Counted from the stretch's first letter, positions 50,750-60,581 are shown. The stretch is 64,000 nucleotides of DNA from Candidatus Accumulibacter appositus (GCA_000585055.1 JEMX01000012.1:64075-128074), one strand, 5' to 3'. The notes: a model not told the origin generated them from the sequence alone. Numbers and translations: made by a program.

Positions 50750-50834
50750 ACCCCGCCAACTCCACCCACCAGCGACAACACCGAGAAAGCAACGAGGCAC
50801 AAACACAACAACCACAAGACGAAAGGACAGCCTT

Positions 50835-52013
50835 ATGAACCAGAAACTCCTTGAGCGCATCGATCGCCCCGGCCAGAAGAAGATCCTCGCCTGCGATGGC
50901 GGCGGCATCCTTGGCCTGATCAGCGTCGAGATCCTGGCCCGGCTCGAAGCCGAGTTGCGCGCCAGGCTCGGCAAACCCGACCTGGTTCTCGCCGACTACT
51001 TCGACTTCGTCTGTGGCACCAGTACCGGTGCCATGGTTGCCGCGTGCATTTCGGCGGGCATGTCCACCGAGCAGATCCGCAGGTTCTACGTCGACAGCGG
51101 CCGGCAGATGTTCGACAAGGCCTCGCTCTTGAACCGCCTGAAGTACAGCTACAACGACGAGCCGCTCGCCGCCAAGCTGCGCAGCGAACTCGACGCGGCA
51201 CTCGCGCATGTGCCCACGCCCGGCGAAGCGAACGCCACCCTGGGAGACAGCAATCTGCGCAGCATGCTGATGATGGTGATGCGCAACGCCACCACCGATT
51301 CGCCGTGGCCGGTCTCCAACAACCCACGCGCGAAATACAACCAGCGCGATCGCCAGGACTGCAACCTGCGCCTGCCGCTCTGGCAACTGCTGCGTGCGAG
51401 CACCGCGGCCCCGACCTTTTTTCCACCCGAAGTGGTCACTTTCGCGCCGCATACCGACCAGGAGTACCAGTTCGTCTTTGTCGACGGCGGCGTCACCACC
51501 TACAACAACCCGGCCTTCCTGGCTTTCCAGATGGTCACCGCGGCGCCCTATAAGGTCGGCTGGAAGACCGGCAGCGATCAGTTGCTGATCGTCTCGGTGG
51601 GAACCGGCGGCGCCGCCAACGCCAGGCCCGACCTCAAGGCTGACGACCTGTGGCTGGTCGACAACGCCAAGAACCTGCCCGGCGCGCTGATGAATGCCGC
51701 CTCCGCAGGCTGGGACATGGCCTGCCGGACACTCGGCGAATGCCGCTTCGGGCCATCGATCGACAGCGAATTCGGCGACATGCTGATGTCCCCGGGCGCT
51801 GCCGCCAACGCCAGTACCACCAAGCAGTTCGCCTACCTGCGCTACGACCCCGACGTCAGTCAGGCCGGCATCGACGCGCTCGGCCTGAGCGGTATCGACG
51901 CCAGCAAAGTGCAGGTCATGGACTCGGTGAAGAACATCGGCGACATCCAGAAGGTCGGTCAGACCTATGCCGCCAAGAGCGTGTCACTCGATCATTTGCG
52001 CGGCTTCTACTGA
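50835..52013 (+). CDS. Patatin-like phospholipase
   Basis: 392 aa from ATG 50835 with AAAGGA upstream. The oxyanion loop DGGGILGLIS starts at about 21, the nucleophile S63 sits in GTSTG and the catalytic D217 in VDGG. No signal peptide. It would hydrolyse membrane phospholipids or lipids. It follows the channel gene by 85 nt. Although CBASS systems use patatin effectors, no cyclase is present here. Confidence 0.9.
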   Translation: MNQKLLERIDRPGQKKILACDGGGILGLISVEILARLEAELRARLGKPDLVLADYFDFVCGTSTGAMVAACISAGMSTEQIRRFYVDSGRQMFDKASLLNRLKYSYNDEPLAAKLRSELDAALAHVPTPGEANATLGDSNLRSMLMMVMRNATTDSPWPVSNNPRAKYNQRDRQDCNLRLPLWQLLRASTAAPTFFPPEVVTFAPHTDQEYQFVFVDGGVTTYNNPAFLAFQMVTAAPYKVGWKTGSDQLLIVSVGTGGAANARPDLKADDLWLVDNAKNLPGALMNAASAGWDMACRTLGECRFGPSIDSEFGDMLMSPGAAANASTTKQFAYLRYDPDVSQAGIDALGLSGIDASKVQVMDSVKNIGDIQKVGQTYAAKSVSLDHLRGFY

Positions 52014-52056
52014 GCGAGCAGATCGGCTTCGCCAGCGAACGCTGAACGCGCAGCAC

Positions 52057-53952
52057 TCACCCCTCAGGGCCGAGGCCGCGAAGGGGGCGATCGAGCAAGG
52101 CCAGCAGCGGGCCGTCGTGGTTGTAGATGTCGAAGCGAAACGACACTGTGCCCGTGGATTCGGCACCGTCGCCACCATCGGCGACCACCGCAGTGCGGTA
52201 AAGCATCATCACCGGCACATGTCGCCCGACCGGCAGCGTTCGCGTGCGAGCGCTGTCGATAGCGGCGGCGAGTGCCTCCTCGTTCCAGCGCTCTGGATCA
52301 TCGAGCAGCAGCAGGGCCAGTTCGCGCGGCTTCTCCAGCCGCACACAACCCGAACTGAGGGCCCGCACTGGCTTGCGGAAGAGAGAACGCGACGGCGTGT
52401 CATGGAGATAGATGGCGTAGCCGTTCGACAGCGAGAACTTGACCCGGCCGAGCGCTCCGCGGGAACCGGATTCCTGCACGACTTGATACGGGAAACCCCC
52501 GCGCCTGGCACTGCTCCAGTCGATCTGCGCCGGAGCCACCGCCTGCCCGCTGCGGTCAACGATGCGCAGCGCGTGCTTTTGCAAGTAGGCCGCGTTCTGG
52601 ATCATGCCAGGGATGACGTCCTCGCGCAGAATGGTCGGCGGCACCACCCACTTCGGATTGAGCACCAGGTGCTGGACGTGGTCGAGCAGCACGGGCGTTT
52701 CGCGAGCCGGCCGGCCAACCATGACTTTCGATGACCATACCACTGCACCATCGAGCTGAAGTGCGGCATTGAAGCCGGTGATATCGACCACCAGGCGATC
52801 CGCACTCATGTCACGCGCCACCCAGCGCATCCGCTCCAGGTTCACGCGGATTTGTGCCACGCGTTCAGCCGCGCTGACGTTCAAGGCCGCGAGGGTGCTG
52901 CTTCCCACCGCCGCATCGGGCGCCAGGCCATGCGCAGTCTGGAAGCGCTTCACGGCCTCGGCGAGGGCCTTGTCGTAGTGCGTGGCATTGCCATGCGCCG
53001 CGGCATTGCCACGCTTGTCGCCGGAGCGACCCGCTTCACCCGCTGCGAGCCAGCCCTCCGCCTGCAGGCGCTGGCGCAGCACGCGCACGCGCGGGTCGCG
53101 CTCGCCGGGGCGCAGGGTCGGACCAGCGGGAATGCTTGGCCAGGCACCCGCTGCCGCCAAGGCGGTGAAACGTGACAGGGCTTTCTGCAAGCCACGATAA
53201 GCCGCGTCCTGCGGTGCCAGTGCCGCCAATGCATCCTGCAGCGCGGCTGCTTCGAGCAAATCGCCGAGGGTCTGTGCGTGCTCGCGTACGCCGAGTGGCG
53301 GGGAGAAATTCCACGTCGAATACAGCGAGGAGGGATCAACCTTGCCGTAACGCAGCTGTCGCACCAGACGTGCCAGGGCTTCGGTAAACAGCAGGTCCCG
53401 GCGAACGATCATCTGCGGATCATCGCCGCTCTGGGCCGTCGCCTGACGCAGCGCGTCAATGGCGAAATCGCCTGGCGCGAGGCCGTGCTCCCGGCTGGCC
53501 TCGACCGCGGCGATTAGCTCGCCCCTGCGCGCATTGCCGGTCCAGGCCGGTCGATAGCCGCGTCCGTAATAGAAGAGACGGACTACGGCAGCCTCGCCCG
53601 TGCCGCCAGACCAAGCCGCGCTTGCTTGCTCGTACAGCGCCTGCTCGATGCGCTGCGGCACTGTCGTAGTCGTCTGCTGCACAGAAGAAACCGGCGCCCG
53701 CCTGCTCTCGAAAGTCGGCGACGCCTCGAAGGCCTGCGCCAAGGCCGGCGGAGCACCGGCAATCAGCAGCGTTGCGGCAAAGAGCAAACGCAGCGAGGCC
53801 AACGAAAACACCGCTCGCCGAGCCGCGTGCCCCCCTCCCTCCTCGCGGCGGGGGGACCCGCGAAGAGCGGACCGCCTAGCCGCCAGAATGGCCATCATCA
53901 CCCGATTGTCCACCGCGGAATTACCCAACAAGTCATTGTTCCAGAAGCGCAT
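52057..53952 (-). CDS. ldtD: L,D-transpeptidase, YcbB/LdtD-type
   Basis: Up to 631 aa; the start is uncertain (53952, 53898 or 53811 are all possible), because the hydrophobic signal region (SLRLLFAATLLIAGAPPALAQA) begins only at about residue 52. A scaffold domain (about 100-290), a peptidoglycan-binding domain (RFQTAHGLAPDAAVGSSTLA) and the YkuD domain follow. IYLHDTPSRSLF and RALSSGCVRLEK give the catalytic His and Cys. It makes 3-3 peptidoglycan crosslinks in the periplasm. It is divergent from a MepK-like gene. Confidence 0.9.
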   Translation of the reverse strand: MRFWNNDLLGNSAVDNRVMMAILAARRSALRGSPRREEGGGHAARRAVFSLASLRLLFAATLLIAGAPPALAQAFEASPTFESRRAPVSSVQQTTTTVPQRIEQALYEQASAAWSGGTGEAAVVRLFYYGRGYRPAWTGNARRGELIAAVEASREHGLAPGDFAIDALRQATAQSGDDPQMIVRRDLLFTEALARLVRQLRYGKVDPSSLYSTWNFSPPLGVREHAQTLGDLLEAAALQDALAALAPQDAAYRGLQKALSRFTALAAAGAWPSIPAGPTLRPGERDPRVRVLRQRLQAEGWLAAGEAGRSGDKRGNAAAHGNATHYDKALAEAVKRFQTAHGLAPDAAVGSSTLAALNVSAAERVAQIRVNLERMRWVARDMSADRLVVDITGFNAALQLDGAVVWSSKVMVGRPARETPVLLDHVQHLVLNPKWVVPPTILREDVIPGMIQNAAYLQKHALRIVDRSGQAVAPAQIDWSSARRGGFPYQVVQESGSRGALGRVKFSLSNGYAIYLHDTPSRSLFRKPVRALSSGCVRLEKPRELALLLLDDPERWNEEALAAAIDSARTRTLPVGRHVPVMMLYRTAVVADGGDGAESTGTVSFRFDIYNHDGPLLALLDRPLRGLGPEG

Positions 53953-54307
53953 TTATGGCAATCCCCGAGAGTTGAAAGACGCATCACAGTACTGCGCCCT
54001 TGGTCCGCGAGCGATTCCTGCTATCGCCCACGCTTCATTTTAAACTACGCCACGAGCGCCAAAGAGCACGAAATCTACTACACAATCGGCGCCATTCGCT
54101 TGCTGCCACACAAATTTCCAGCGCCCGGCCATTCTCAAGGCAACGACCGCAGACGAAGAAGCATCGACGTCGATTTGGAGCCGCAACAGCGGCGGAAGTT
54201 CGGCAAACAAGCCGTCAATATGCGGCCAAGCCGGTGCGATCCGCTCAACATCGGCGCAAGATCAGGTAGGATGCGGTCTTGAAGTGTTTTTTGGACTGAT
54301 CAGACCT
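53953..54307. other. Intergenic region between divergent ldtD and mepK-like genes
   Basis: A 355-nt region that must hold both promoters. AT content rises around 54030-54110. I saw no small gene or RNA structure I could support. The actual 5' boundary depends on the ldtD start. Confidence 0.35.
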
Positions 54308-54892
54308 ATGCTCGATAACTCCATGCATTCCCATTCCACCGCGCTGCGCAAAACCGTATCACACCGTCGTTTGCTCCTGAAAGGATTAGCCGCTCTACCG
54401 CTGGCCTTGCCCTTCAGTTCAGCCAGCGCAGCCACAGACAAATACCGATTGAAGTTTCGCCACACCCATACTGACGAACTGCTCGACGTCGTTTTTCGCG
54501 ATAGCCGCGGCTACATCGCCCCAGCCATCCAGCGCATGAACTGGCTGCTGCGCGATCACCGCTCCGGCGAGATGACCCACATGGATCCACAGCTGTTCGA
54601 CATTCTGCATGCACTGCGCGCACGTTGCGGCGGCGACACCTTCGAAATAATCTCCGCCTACCGCTCGCCGGAGACCAACGCGAACTTGCGTAGCCACAGA
54701 CGTGGCGTTGCAAAGCACAGCCTGCATATGGACGGGCGTGCCATTGACGTGCGTCTGGTCGACTTCGACACCGCCCGTCTGAGCAACGCGGCAGTGGACC
54801 TGGGACTCGGCGGCGTCGGCTACTATCCCAGATCCGACTTCCTGCACGTCGACACTGGTGACTTCCGCACCTGGGGCGCGGCGAGGAGCTGA
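54308..54892 (+). CDS. mepK: MepK/YcbK-like DUF882 murein peptidase
   Basis: 194 aa from ATG 54308; ATG 54323 is five codons downstream. A Tat-type signal (SHRRLLLKGLAALPLALPFSSA) leads into a DUF882/M15-like domain. The zinc ligands fit SAYRSPETNANLRSHRRG...H, then HMDGRAIDVRL and DFLHVDTG. E. coli MepK cuts 3-3 crosslinks, and its gene neighbours ldtD. The same pair is seen here, though divergent. Confidence 0.9.
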   Translation: MLDNSMHSHSTALRKTVSHRRLLLKGLAALPLALPFSSASAATDKYRLKFRHTHTDELLDVVFRDSRGYIAPAIQRMNWLLRDHRSGEMTHMDPQLFDILHALRARCGGDTFEIISAYRSPETNANLRSHRRGVAKHSLHMDGRAIDVRLVDFDTARLSNAAVDLGLGGVGYYPRSDFLHVDTGDFRTWGAARS

Positions 54893-55077
54893 GCGGCGCA
54901 CGGCCAGCGAGTCGCTGCTGCTTTCGATCCCCGCATTCGCTTGTCTGCACGCTCTGCCGGTCAAGCTCCAGTTGCATCTAGGAAGGCAGGAATTCCCTTC
55001 CTCTGGCAGGCAGCAACGCAGAACCCCGTCGGCGACGCCGGCTCTGCCTGCACGCCGCCCGCTCGAAAGCCCAGGAA

Positions 55078-55746
55078 ATGATCGACGATCTGTTTTGCGA
55101 CCTTGATAGCAAGGATCAGCGGCGGGAAGTTCTGACCGATGGCGCTCTGATCCTGCATGGCTTCGCGCGCGGGGAAACAGCGGGCCTGCTCGCCGCTATC
55201 GGCGAGGTCATCGCGGCAGCCCCCTTTCGCCGCATGCTGACGCCCGGCCGCTTGCGCATGTCGGTAGCCATGAGCAACTGCGGTCCGCTCGGCTGGCTCA
55301 GCGATCGCCAGGGCTATCGCTATGCACCGCTGGATCCCGACAGCGGGCAGCCGTGGCCGATGATGCCTGAGCTTTTCGCCCAGCTCGCCGAGAGGGCGGC
55401 GGCTGCAGCCGGCTTTCCCGGCTTCGCGCCGGACGCTTGCCTGATCAACCGCTATGAGGTGGGCAGCAAGCTCTCCCTGCACCAGGACAAGGACGAGACT
55501 GACTTCGGAGCACCGATCGTCTCCGTGTCACTCGGTTTGCCGGCAGTGTTCCTGTTCGGCGGGCTGAAACGAAATGAGCCGACGACGCGTGTGCCGCTCG
55601 TCCATGGCGATGTCGTCGTTTGGGGCGGCCCTGCCCGCCTACGTTACCACGGCGTGCAAGCGCTCAAGGATGGGCGTTGGCCGGAGACCGGGAACTGCCG
55701 CATCAACCTCACCTTTCGCAAAGCGGGCCCGCCGGACGGCCGATGA
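55078..55746 (+). CDS. alkB: DNA oxidative demethylase AlkB
   Basis: 222 aa. Fe(II) ligands H135-x-D137 in LSLHQDKDE and H191 in LRYHGV; 2-oxoglutarate-binding R208 and R214 in CRINLTFR. This is the AlkB subclass that repairs 1-methyladenine and 3-methylcytosine. The alkA start overlaps its stop (ATGA), so two alkylation-repair enzymes are made together. Confidence 0.95.
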   Translation: MIDDLFCDLDSKDQRREVLTDGALILHGFARGETAGLLAAIGEVIAAAPFRRMLTPGRLRMSVAMSNCGPLGWLSDRQGYRYAPLDPDSGQPWPMMPELFAQLAERAAAAAGFPGFAPDACLINRYEVGSKLSLHQDKDETDFGAPIVSVSLGLPAVFLFGGLKRNEPTTRVPLVHGDVVVWGGPARLRYHGVQALKDGRWPETGNCRINLTFRKAGPPDGR

Positions 55747-56639
55747 CGGCCCTCTTCAGCTGTGCAATACCCTTGCCCGCATCGTTCCGAGCGGGCGACA
55801 TTCTGGCCTTCCATCGCCGCGATCCACTGAGGATTTCCGAGCGCGTTACCGAGACCTCCTTGCACAAGGGCCTGCTCTGGGCGCAAGCGCCGGCCTGTCT
55901 CAGCATTTCATTTGCGGCGGGTGTGGCGAAGGCCGAACTTGCCGTCGACAGCAATCTGGCAATGAGCGGCGAAGCGGACTTCCAGGCCATGCTGCGCCGC
56001 ATGCTTGGCCTGACACAGGACGTCGAGCAGTTCGAGAGCAAATATCACCAGCATCCTCAACTCGGCACCTTGCTCGCCCAACATCCCGGGCTACGCGTGC
56101 CGCTCACGGCCACGCCCTTCGAGGCCTTGACCTGGGCAATCATCGGCCAGCAGATCAGCGTCAGGGCCGCCGTCTCGATACGGCGCAAATTGATTATCGC
56201 CGTTGCTCTGCGGCATTCCAGCGGGCTGCTGTGCTATCCGGGGGCCAATGAGATCGCTGCGCTGGCCGAGGAGGACTTGCGGCAGGCCGGTTTCTCGATG
56301 AACAAGGCGCGTAGCCTGCGCGCCCTTTCGCGGCTGGTGGCAAGCGGCGAGCTGCCCTTGGGGGAATGGCTGGTGACCCTGCCGGTCGACGAAATTCGCG
56401 AGCAGCTTCTCGCCGTGCGCGGTATCGGCCCGTGGACCGTCAATTACGCCCTGCTGCGCGGCTTCGGCAGCCTGGATGGTTCGCTGCACGGTGACGTCGC
56501 AGTCCGCCGCGGGCTGCAATCACTGCTCGCTTCCCCGGACAGGATCAGCGAAGCGCAGGCGCGCGGCTGGCTGGCGCAGTTCTCACCCTGGCGAGCCCTG
56601 GTCGCCGCCCATCTCTGGGCCATGCCCGCAAAAGCATAG
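55743..56639 (+). CDS. alkA: DNA-3-methyladenine glycosylase II (AlkA-type)
   Basis: 298 aa from ATG 55743, overlapping alkB by 4 nt. The N-terminal beta domain and the helix-hairpin-helix with VRGIGPWTVNYALLRGFG and a following catalytic Asp (HGDVAVRRGLQ) are visible. There is no fused Ada domain. Removes alkylated purines. It forms an operon with alkB. Confidence 0.92.
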   Translation: MTALFSCAIPLPASFRAGDILAFHRRDPLRISERVTETSLHKGLLWAQAPACLSISFAAGVAKAELAVDSNLAMSGEADFQAMLRRMLGLTQDVEQFESKYHQHPQLGTLLAQHPGLRVPLTATPFEALTWAIIGQQISVRAAVSIRRKLIIAVALRHSSGLLCYPGANEIAALAEEDLRQAGFSMNKARSLRALSRLVASGELPLGEWLVTLPVDEIREQLLAVRGIGPWTVNYALLRGFGSLDGSLHGDVAVRRGLQSLLASPDRISEAQARGWLAQFSPWRALVAAHLWAMPAKA

Positions 56640-56711
56640 CCCCTCCCAGGCCCTTGCCTCTCGTGGGAGAGCGGCTGGGGAGCGCGGGCAAGCGCGACCA
56701 GCCGCGCAAGC

Positions 56712-57215
56712 TCAAGCACTCGCCGCGGAGCCGCCAACCGCCACCTCAACCAATTCGGGCTTGAGCACCTCGACCAGTGCCTGTGGCGCGATGCCCACCA
56801 GGTAACCGCGGCGGCCGCCATTGATGTAGATCTTGTCGAGTTCGAGAATACTGCGCTCCACGTACACCGGCATCAGCTTGCGCGTGCCAAAGGGGCTGGT
56901 ACCGCCCACCACGTAACCGGAGTGCCGAGCGGCCGCCGCCGGGCTGCACGGCGAGATCGTCTTGACGCCGATGTGGCGCGCGAGCTGCCGCGTCGACACG
57001 TCACGATCGCCGTGCATGAGCACGATCAGCGGGCGCTTGCTCTCGTCTTCCATGACCAGGGTCTTGATCACCGCGTGCTCGGCGACGCGCAGCTCGCGAC
57101 AACTGACAGCCGTGCCGCCGCGCTCCTCGTAGGCGTAAGGATGGTCGGTGAATGGCACGCGCGCCGCGCGCAAGATGCGTATCGCCTGCGTAACCGGAAG
57201 CTTTTCCTGAACCAT
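56712..57215 (-). CDS. ybaK: Cys-tRNA(Pro) deacylase YbaK
   Basis: 167 aa from ATG 57215 (MVQEKLPVTQAIRILRAARV); the open frame upstream is repeat DNA. HPYAYEERGGTAVS, the catalytic Lys in AVIKTLVMED, and the GGTSPFGTRKLMPVY loop are typical of YbaK. It clears mischarged Cys-tRNA(Pro). A second, different YbaK-fold gene lies 0.9 kb away. Confidence 0.92.
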   Translation of the reverse strand: MVQEKLPVTQAIRILRAARVPFTDHPYAYEERGGTAVSCRELRVAEHAVIKTLVMEDESKRPLIVLMHGDRDVSTRQLARHIGVKTISPCSPAAAARHSGYVVGGTSPFGTRKLMPVYVERSILELDKIYINGGRRGYLVGIAPQALVEVLKPELVEVAVGGSAASA

Positions 57216-57232
57216 GGCGGCAATTGTAACCG

Positions 57233-57377
57233 CCCCCCCTCTTCCCCGGCAGTGGGGATTCCGGCTTGCACGCCGGAATCGTTCGCCGGGCAGGGAGCAT
57301 GCTCCCTGAATTCGCCGCCTCACTCCGCGAGGGGAGAAAGGCGTTTCGTGAGTCACTTGCGCGACTTCACATTAAGC
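57233..57377 (-). repeat. Composite palindromic repeat, copy 5 (single module)
   Basis: On the minus strand this reads the same order as 36907-37050: GTGAAGTCGC...GACTCACGAAA, a C-rich hairpin, one 78-bp-type module with GGGAGCATGCTCCC (57293-57306) and ATTCCGGCGTGCAAGCCGGAAT. It lies between divergent ybaK and the Nudix gene. Confidence 0.85.
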
Positions 57378-57432
57378 CGGGAGCTGCTCGCCCGCGGTAG
57401 CCTTAGTCCCGCAGTTCATCCACAATGGCCAA

Positions 57433-58041
57433 ATGCCAAGCAAGCCAATGAAAGCGAATATTCTGCAGGCAGACGCCGCCTACACGGGGTTCTTCCAACT
57501 GCGTCGCCTTGCCGTCGAGCACGATCGTTTTGACGGTGGCCACAGCGGCCCGCTGTGGCGCGAGGTTCTGCATCGCAGCGACGTCGCTGCCGCCCTGCTC
57601 TACGACGCCAAGGCAGACGCGGTGGTGCTCGTTGAACAGTATCGTGCGGGCGCACACCTGGCGGGCGAAAATCCCTGGCTGATCGACATTGTCGCGGGCC
57701 GCATCGAGGCCGGACAGACGCCGCTGGACACGATCACACGTGAAATCGCTGAAGAATCCGGGCTGACGCCGGCCTCGATCGAGCCCATCGGCGTCTATCT
57801 CACCGCGCCGCACTTATCGAGCGAACGGGTGCATCTCTATTGCGCGTCGGTGAATGCCGGAAAGGTCGCCGGATTTCATGGACTGGCGCACGAAGGTGAG
57901 GATATCCGGCCGCTTGTAATGAGTCGCGGAGAAGCCCTGGCGCTAATGCGAACGCAGTGCATGTCCCTGTGGGCCGGACTGGCGCTCGTCTGGCTCGGCA
58001 AGGTCAGCGCGTCCCCCGCGAGGGTGGACGGGAGCAGCTAG
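57433..58041 (+). CDS. nudF: ADP-ribose pyrophosphatase-like Nudix hydrolase (NudF-type)
   Basis: 202 aa from ATG 57433. LVEQYRAGAHLA and the Nudix box region IVAGRIEAGQTPLDTITREIAEESGL are NudF/TrgB-like; that box has Gln where the first Glu normally sits (GRIEAGQ), while the REIAEE metal site is intact. It is flanked by two YbaK-fold genes. Confidence 0.88.
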   Translation: MPSKPMKANILQADAAYTGFFQLRRLAVEHDRFDGGHSGPLWREVLHRSDVAAALLYDAKADAVVLVEQYRAGAHLAGENPWLIDIVAGRIEAGQTPLDTITREIAEESGLTPASIEPIGVYLTAPHLSSERVHLYCASVNAGKVAGFHGLAHEGEDIRPLVMSRGEALALMRTQCMSLWAGLALVWLGKVSASPARVDGSS

Positions 58042-58136
58042 CTGGCCGGACTGTAAAGTTATCGTTTACACGCGAGCGTCGGGTCGGTGGCGCTTGAGAG
58101 GCCCTGCTGCACTCGCTGGCTGGCAGCCGGAGCCGA

Positions 58137-58607
58137 TCACTGCGTGCTCAACTGACAGACGTCGACCCACTCGCCATTCGTCACCGCCGCCAGCTGCGCG
58201 GGACTGATACGTATCGCCGTGTGGATGGCGCCGGCAGCGGGCAAGACCTCGTCGAAATTCTGCAGCGATTGATCCAGATAGATCGGTAACGGCTGCGCCA
58301 GACCGAAGGGACAGACGCCACCGACAGGATGCCCGGTCAAGGCGATGACCTCTTCCGGCGGCGACATCTTGCCCTTGCCGAAGGCCGCCCTGAATTTCCG
58401 GTTATCGATGCGGGCATCGCCGCCTGCAACGAGAATGATGACGCGGCCATCAGCCAGACGAAAGGAGAGTGTCTTGGCGATACGGCCGGGCTCGACCCCG
58501 TGTGCTTCGGCGGCCAATGCCACGGTAGCGGTGCTGACCGCCAATTCGATGATTGGCAGGTCAAGGCCGCGGGCGGAAAAGAAATCACGTACGGATTGCA
58601 GGCTCAT
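58137..58607 (-). CDS. YbaK/EbsC-family (prolyl-tRNA editing-like) protein
   Basis: 156 aa from ATG 58607 (MSLQSVRDFFSARGLDLPII). VEPGRIAKTLSFRLADG and LTGHPVGGVCPFGL mark the YbaK/ProX editing fold of the YeaK-like side, with the catalytic Lys in IAKTL. It clears some mischarged aminoacyl-tRNA; the specificity is unknown. Confidence 0.88.
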   Translation of the reverse strand: MSLQSVRDFFSARGLDLPIIELAVSTATVALAAEAHGVEPGRIAKTLSFRLADGRVIILVAGGDARIDNRKFRAAFGKGKMSPPEEVIALTGHPVGGVCPFGLAQPLPIYLDQSLQNFDEVLPAAGAIHTAIRISPAQLAAVTNGEWVDVCQLSTQ

Positions 58608-58775
58608 GGCGGGTCCGGTTAACTCGCAGCCCATGAATGGGCGCGCGCCGGATCCTAGCTGCGGCACGCCCGCTCGGCAAGCCTTGTCGGGTAGTTTGGC
58701 TGTGGTCCACCGCCACGGCTGCGCCGCGCAGCCGGACTCCGCATTGCCACCAGCCCCACCTCAGGGCGGCCGAGC

Positions 58776-58970
58776 CTACTTCCCGGCAAGAAACAGCGCA
58801 ATCACCAACAGCAGCAAGGTCAAACCCTGGAAGCCGACCCGCATGGCCATGAAGCGCGTGCTGTGTTCCCGATCGTAGTCGCCACCACGCTCCATGGAGC
58901 CAATGCCGAGAGCCAGAGACAAGACCGTGGCCGCGAGGGCCAGAAAGATCAAAATAGTGAGTAGTGTCAT
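58776..58970 (-). CDS. Twin transmembrane (HIG1-like) small protein
   Basis: 64 aa with two membrane helices (about 2-22 and 44-62) and a polar loop GSMERGGDYDREHSTRFMAMRV between, the pattern of the HIG1/twin-transmembrane family. Such proteins accompany respiratory complexes. No partner gene is next to it. Confidence 0.85.
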   Translation of the reverse strand: MTLLTILIFLALAATVLSLALGIGSMERGGDYDREHSTRFMAMRVGFQGLTLLLLVIALFLAGK

Positions 58971-59183
58971 GGCAGTTCTCCTAGCCGTTGGGCTTCTCGG
59001 CGACGGAGCATTGCTGGTGTTCTGGCAGCTGCGTCGCCGTCGAAAGCTTGCTTAAGCATAGGAAAGCAGAGGCCAGTCCCGCAAGTTGGGCAGCACGCGG
59101 ATCACTGCCCGAGCGCGCCACGCAGCGCCGCTGGCCGACGACAAACGATACGATCCCGACGACGCCCGGCGCTCAATCGCAGC

Positions 59184-60581
59184 TCACGCAGGAGTCTCGC
59201 AACTTCGCAGGCGCTTACCCGACATCAGCAAGGGCAGGAAGAACGCGACTGAGCAGAGGGCCAGGCCGTAAAGGTTGGTGCCGAGCAGGATGGCGTATTT
59301 GCCGTCGCCGATGGCCCAACTCGGCGGGATCAAGTGGATGGCTTGCAGGATGCCGAGCAGCATGCCGCTCCAGAAGGCGAGATGAAAGGACAGCGGTGAG
59401 TAGCCGACCCAGCGCGAGAAGAGGAAGATCGGCGCCAGACCAATGACCATGGTGCCGCTGATCGTCGTCGCCTTGAGGATATCGGTGCCGGCGAGCATCG
59501 GCAGGTTGCCGAGCAGCGCGAAGACGACCATCGTCAGTGCACCAATCCGCACCGCACGCGGCAGAGGTTCGCGGCCGGCGAGCATCGGCAGTTCCTGCGC
59601 CACCGACTTCGATAGTGACGAGAAGGTCGAGTCGAGGGTCGATGCCGCCGAGGAAATCATCACCGCGATCATCGCGAAGAAGCCGGCAAAGCCCAGCCCG
59701 CGGGCGACATCGGCGGGAATGTTGCTGCCTGAGGTGATACCTTCAAGGCGGGCATGTACGCCGACCAGACTGAAGGCGAGAATGCCCAGGAAGCCGAGGA
59801 CGCCGGCGACGATGAAGGCGCGCAACATGCTCTTTTCACGAGAAATGAAGCCACGGTCGGTGAGTACCGGATCGTGGAAGGGATAGGAGAAAACCTGTAA
59901 CAAGGCAACCAGCAGCAGGTCGACCCCACCAGCGAGCGTGAATCTGCCTTCGCTCAGCAGCTGTGTCGGCGAATGCGCCGGCAAGACCACGGCGACGACT
60001 ACGCCCAGGAAGAGCAGGAAGACGACTGCCTGGACAACGTCGGTGAAGATCGAGCTGCGCAAGCCGCCCTTGAGACTGTAGAAGAGCACCACGGCGGTGA
60101 ACAACAGCGCCGCGCCGATGAAGGCTGCCGTTCCTGACTCGCCGTAATAGCCTCCGACGACCGCCGTATTGCTCCACACCTCGTTGAACAGGCGCACGAG
60201 AATGGCGACCGAAAACGCCAGCGCCGCACCACGGCCGTATTTTCCGACCAGAAAGGAGACCAGTCCCGTCGCCCCTTCGCGGGTGCGCAAGCGGTAGATG
60301 ACCACACCGGCGACCGGAATCGACAGCCAGTAGGTGGCGTAGGCCAGCCCGCCGACGATACCGTAGGCGGCGCCGAGATTGGCGGCGTTGGTCACCGATT
60401 TGGCGAAGATCCAGCTGATGAATACGCTCATCATCAAGGCCCACTCCGACGGCCCACGCCCCTGCGCATCGTGTCCACGGAAGAAACCGGCATCGTCGCT
60501 GCTGCGCGGCGAGATCAGGTACATCACTGCGCCGAAAAGCAGCAGGAAACCCCAGAAGAAAAGTCCGTGCAGTTCGTTCAT
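59184..60581 (-). CDS. Sodium:solute symporter family transporter
   Basis: 465 aa from ATG 60581 (MNELHGLFFWGFLLLFGAVMYL); the open frame extends 52 codons upstream, including the octamer repeats, without support. About twelve to thirteen helices. SWIFAKSVTNAANLGAAYG and SSAASTLDSTFSSLSKSVAQ fit the SSS family's sodium site. The substrate is unknown. Confidence 0.9.
   Translation of the reverse strand: MNELHGLFFWGFLLLFGAVMYLISPRSSDDAGFFRGHDAQGRGPSEWALMMSVFISWIFAKSVTNAANLGAAYGIVGGLAYATYWLSIPVAGVVIYRLRTREGATGLVSFLVGKYGRGAALAFSVAILVRLFNEVWSNTAVVGGYYGESGTAAFIGAALLFTAVVLFYSLKGGLRSSIFTDVVQAVVFLLFLGVVVAVVLPAHSPTQLLSEGRFTLAGGVDLLLVALLQVFSYPFHDPVLTDRGFISREKSMLRAFIVAGVLGFLGILAFSLVGVHARLEGITSGSNIPADVARGLGFAGFFAMIAVMISSAASTLDSTFSSLSKSVAQELPMLAGREPLPRAVRIGALTMVVFALLGNLPMLAGTDILKATTISGTMVIGLAPIFLFSRWVGYSPLSFHLAFWSGMLLGILQAIHLIPPSWAIGDGKYAILLGTNLYGLALCSVAFFLPLLMSGKRLRSCETPA

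Noticed and set aside
50835..52013. Patatin gene considered as a CBASS effector
   Set aside because: No cyclase or Cap2/Cap3-type gene is adjacent; the neighbours are a channel and a transpeptidase.
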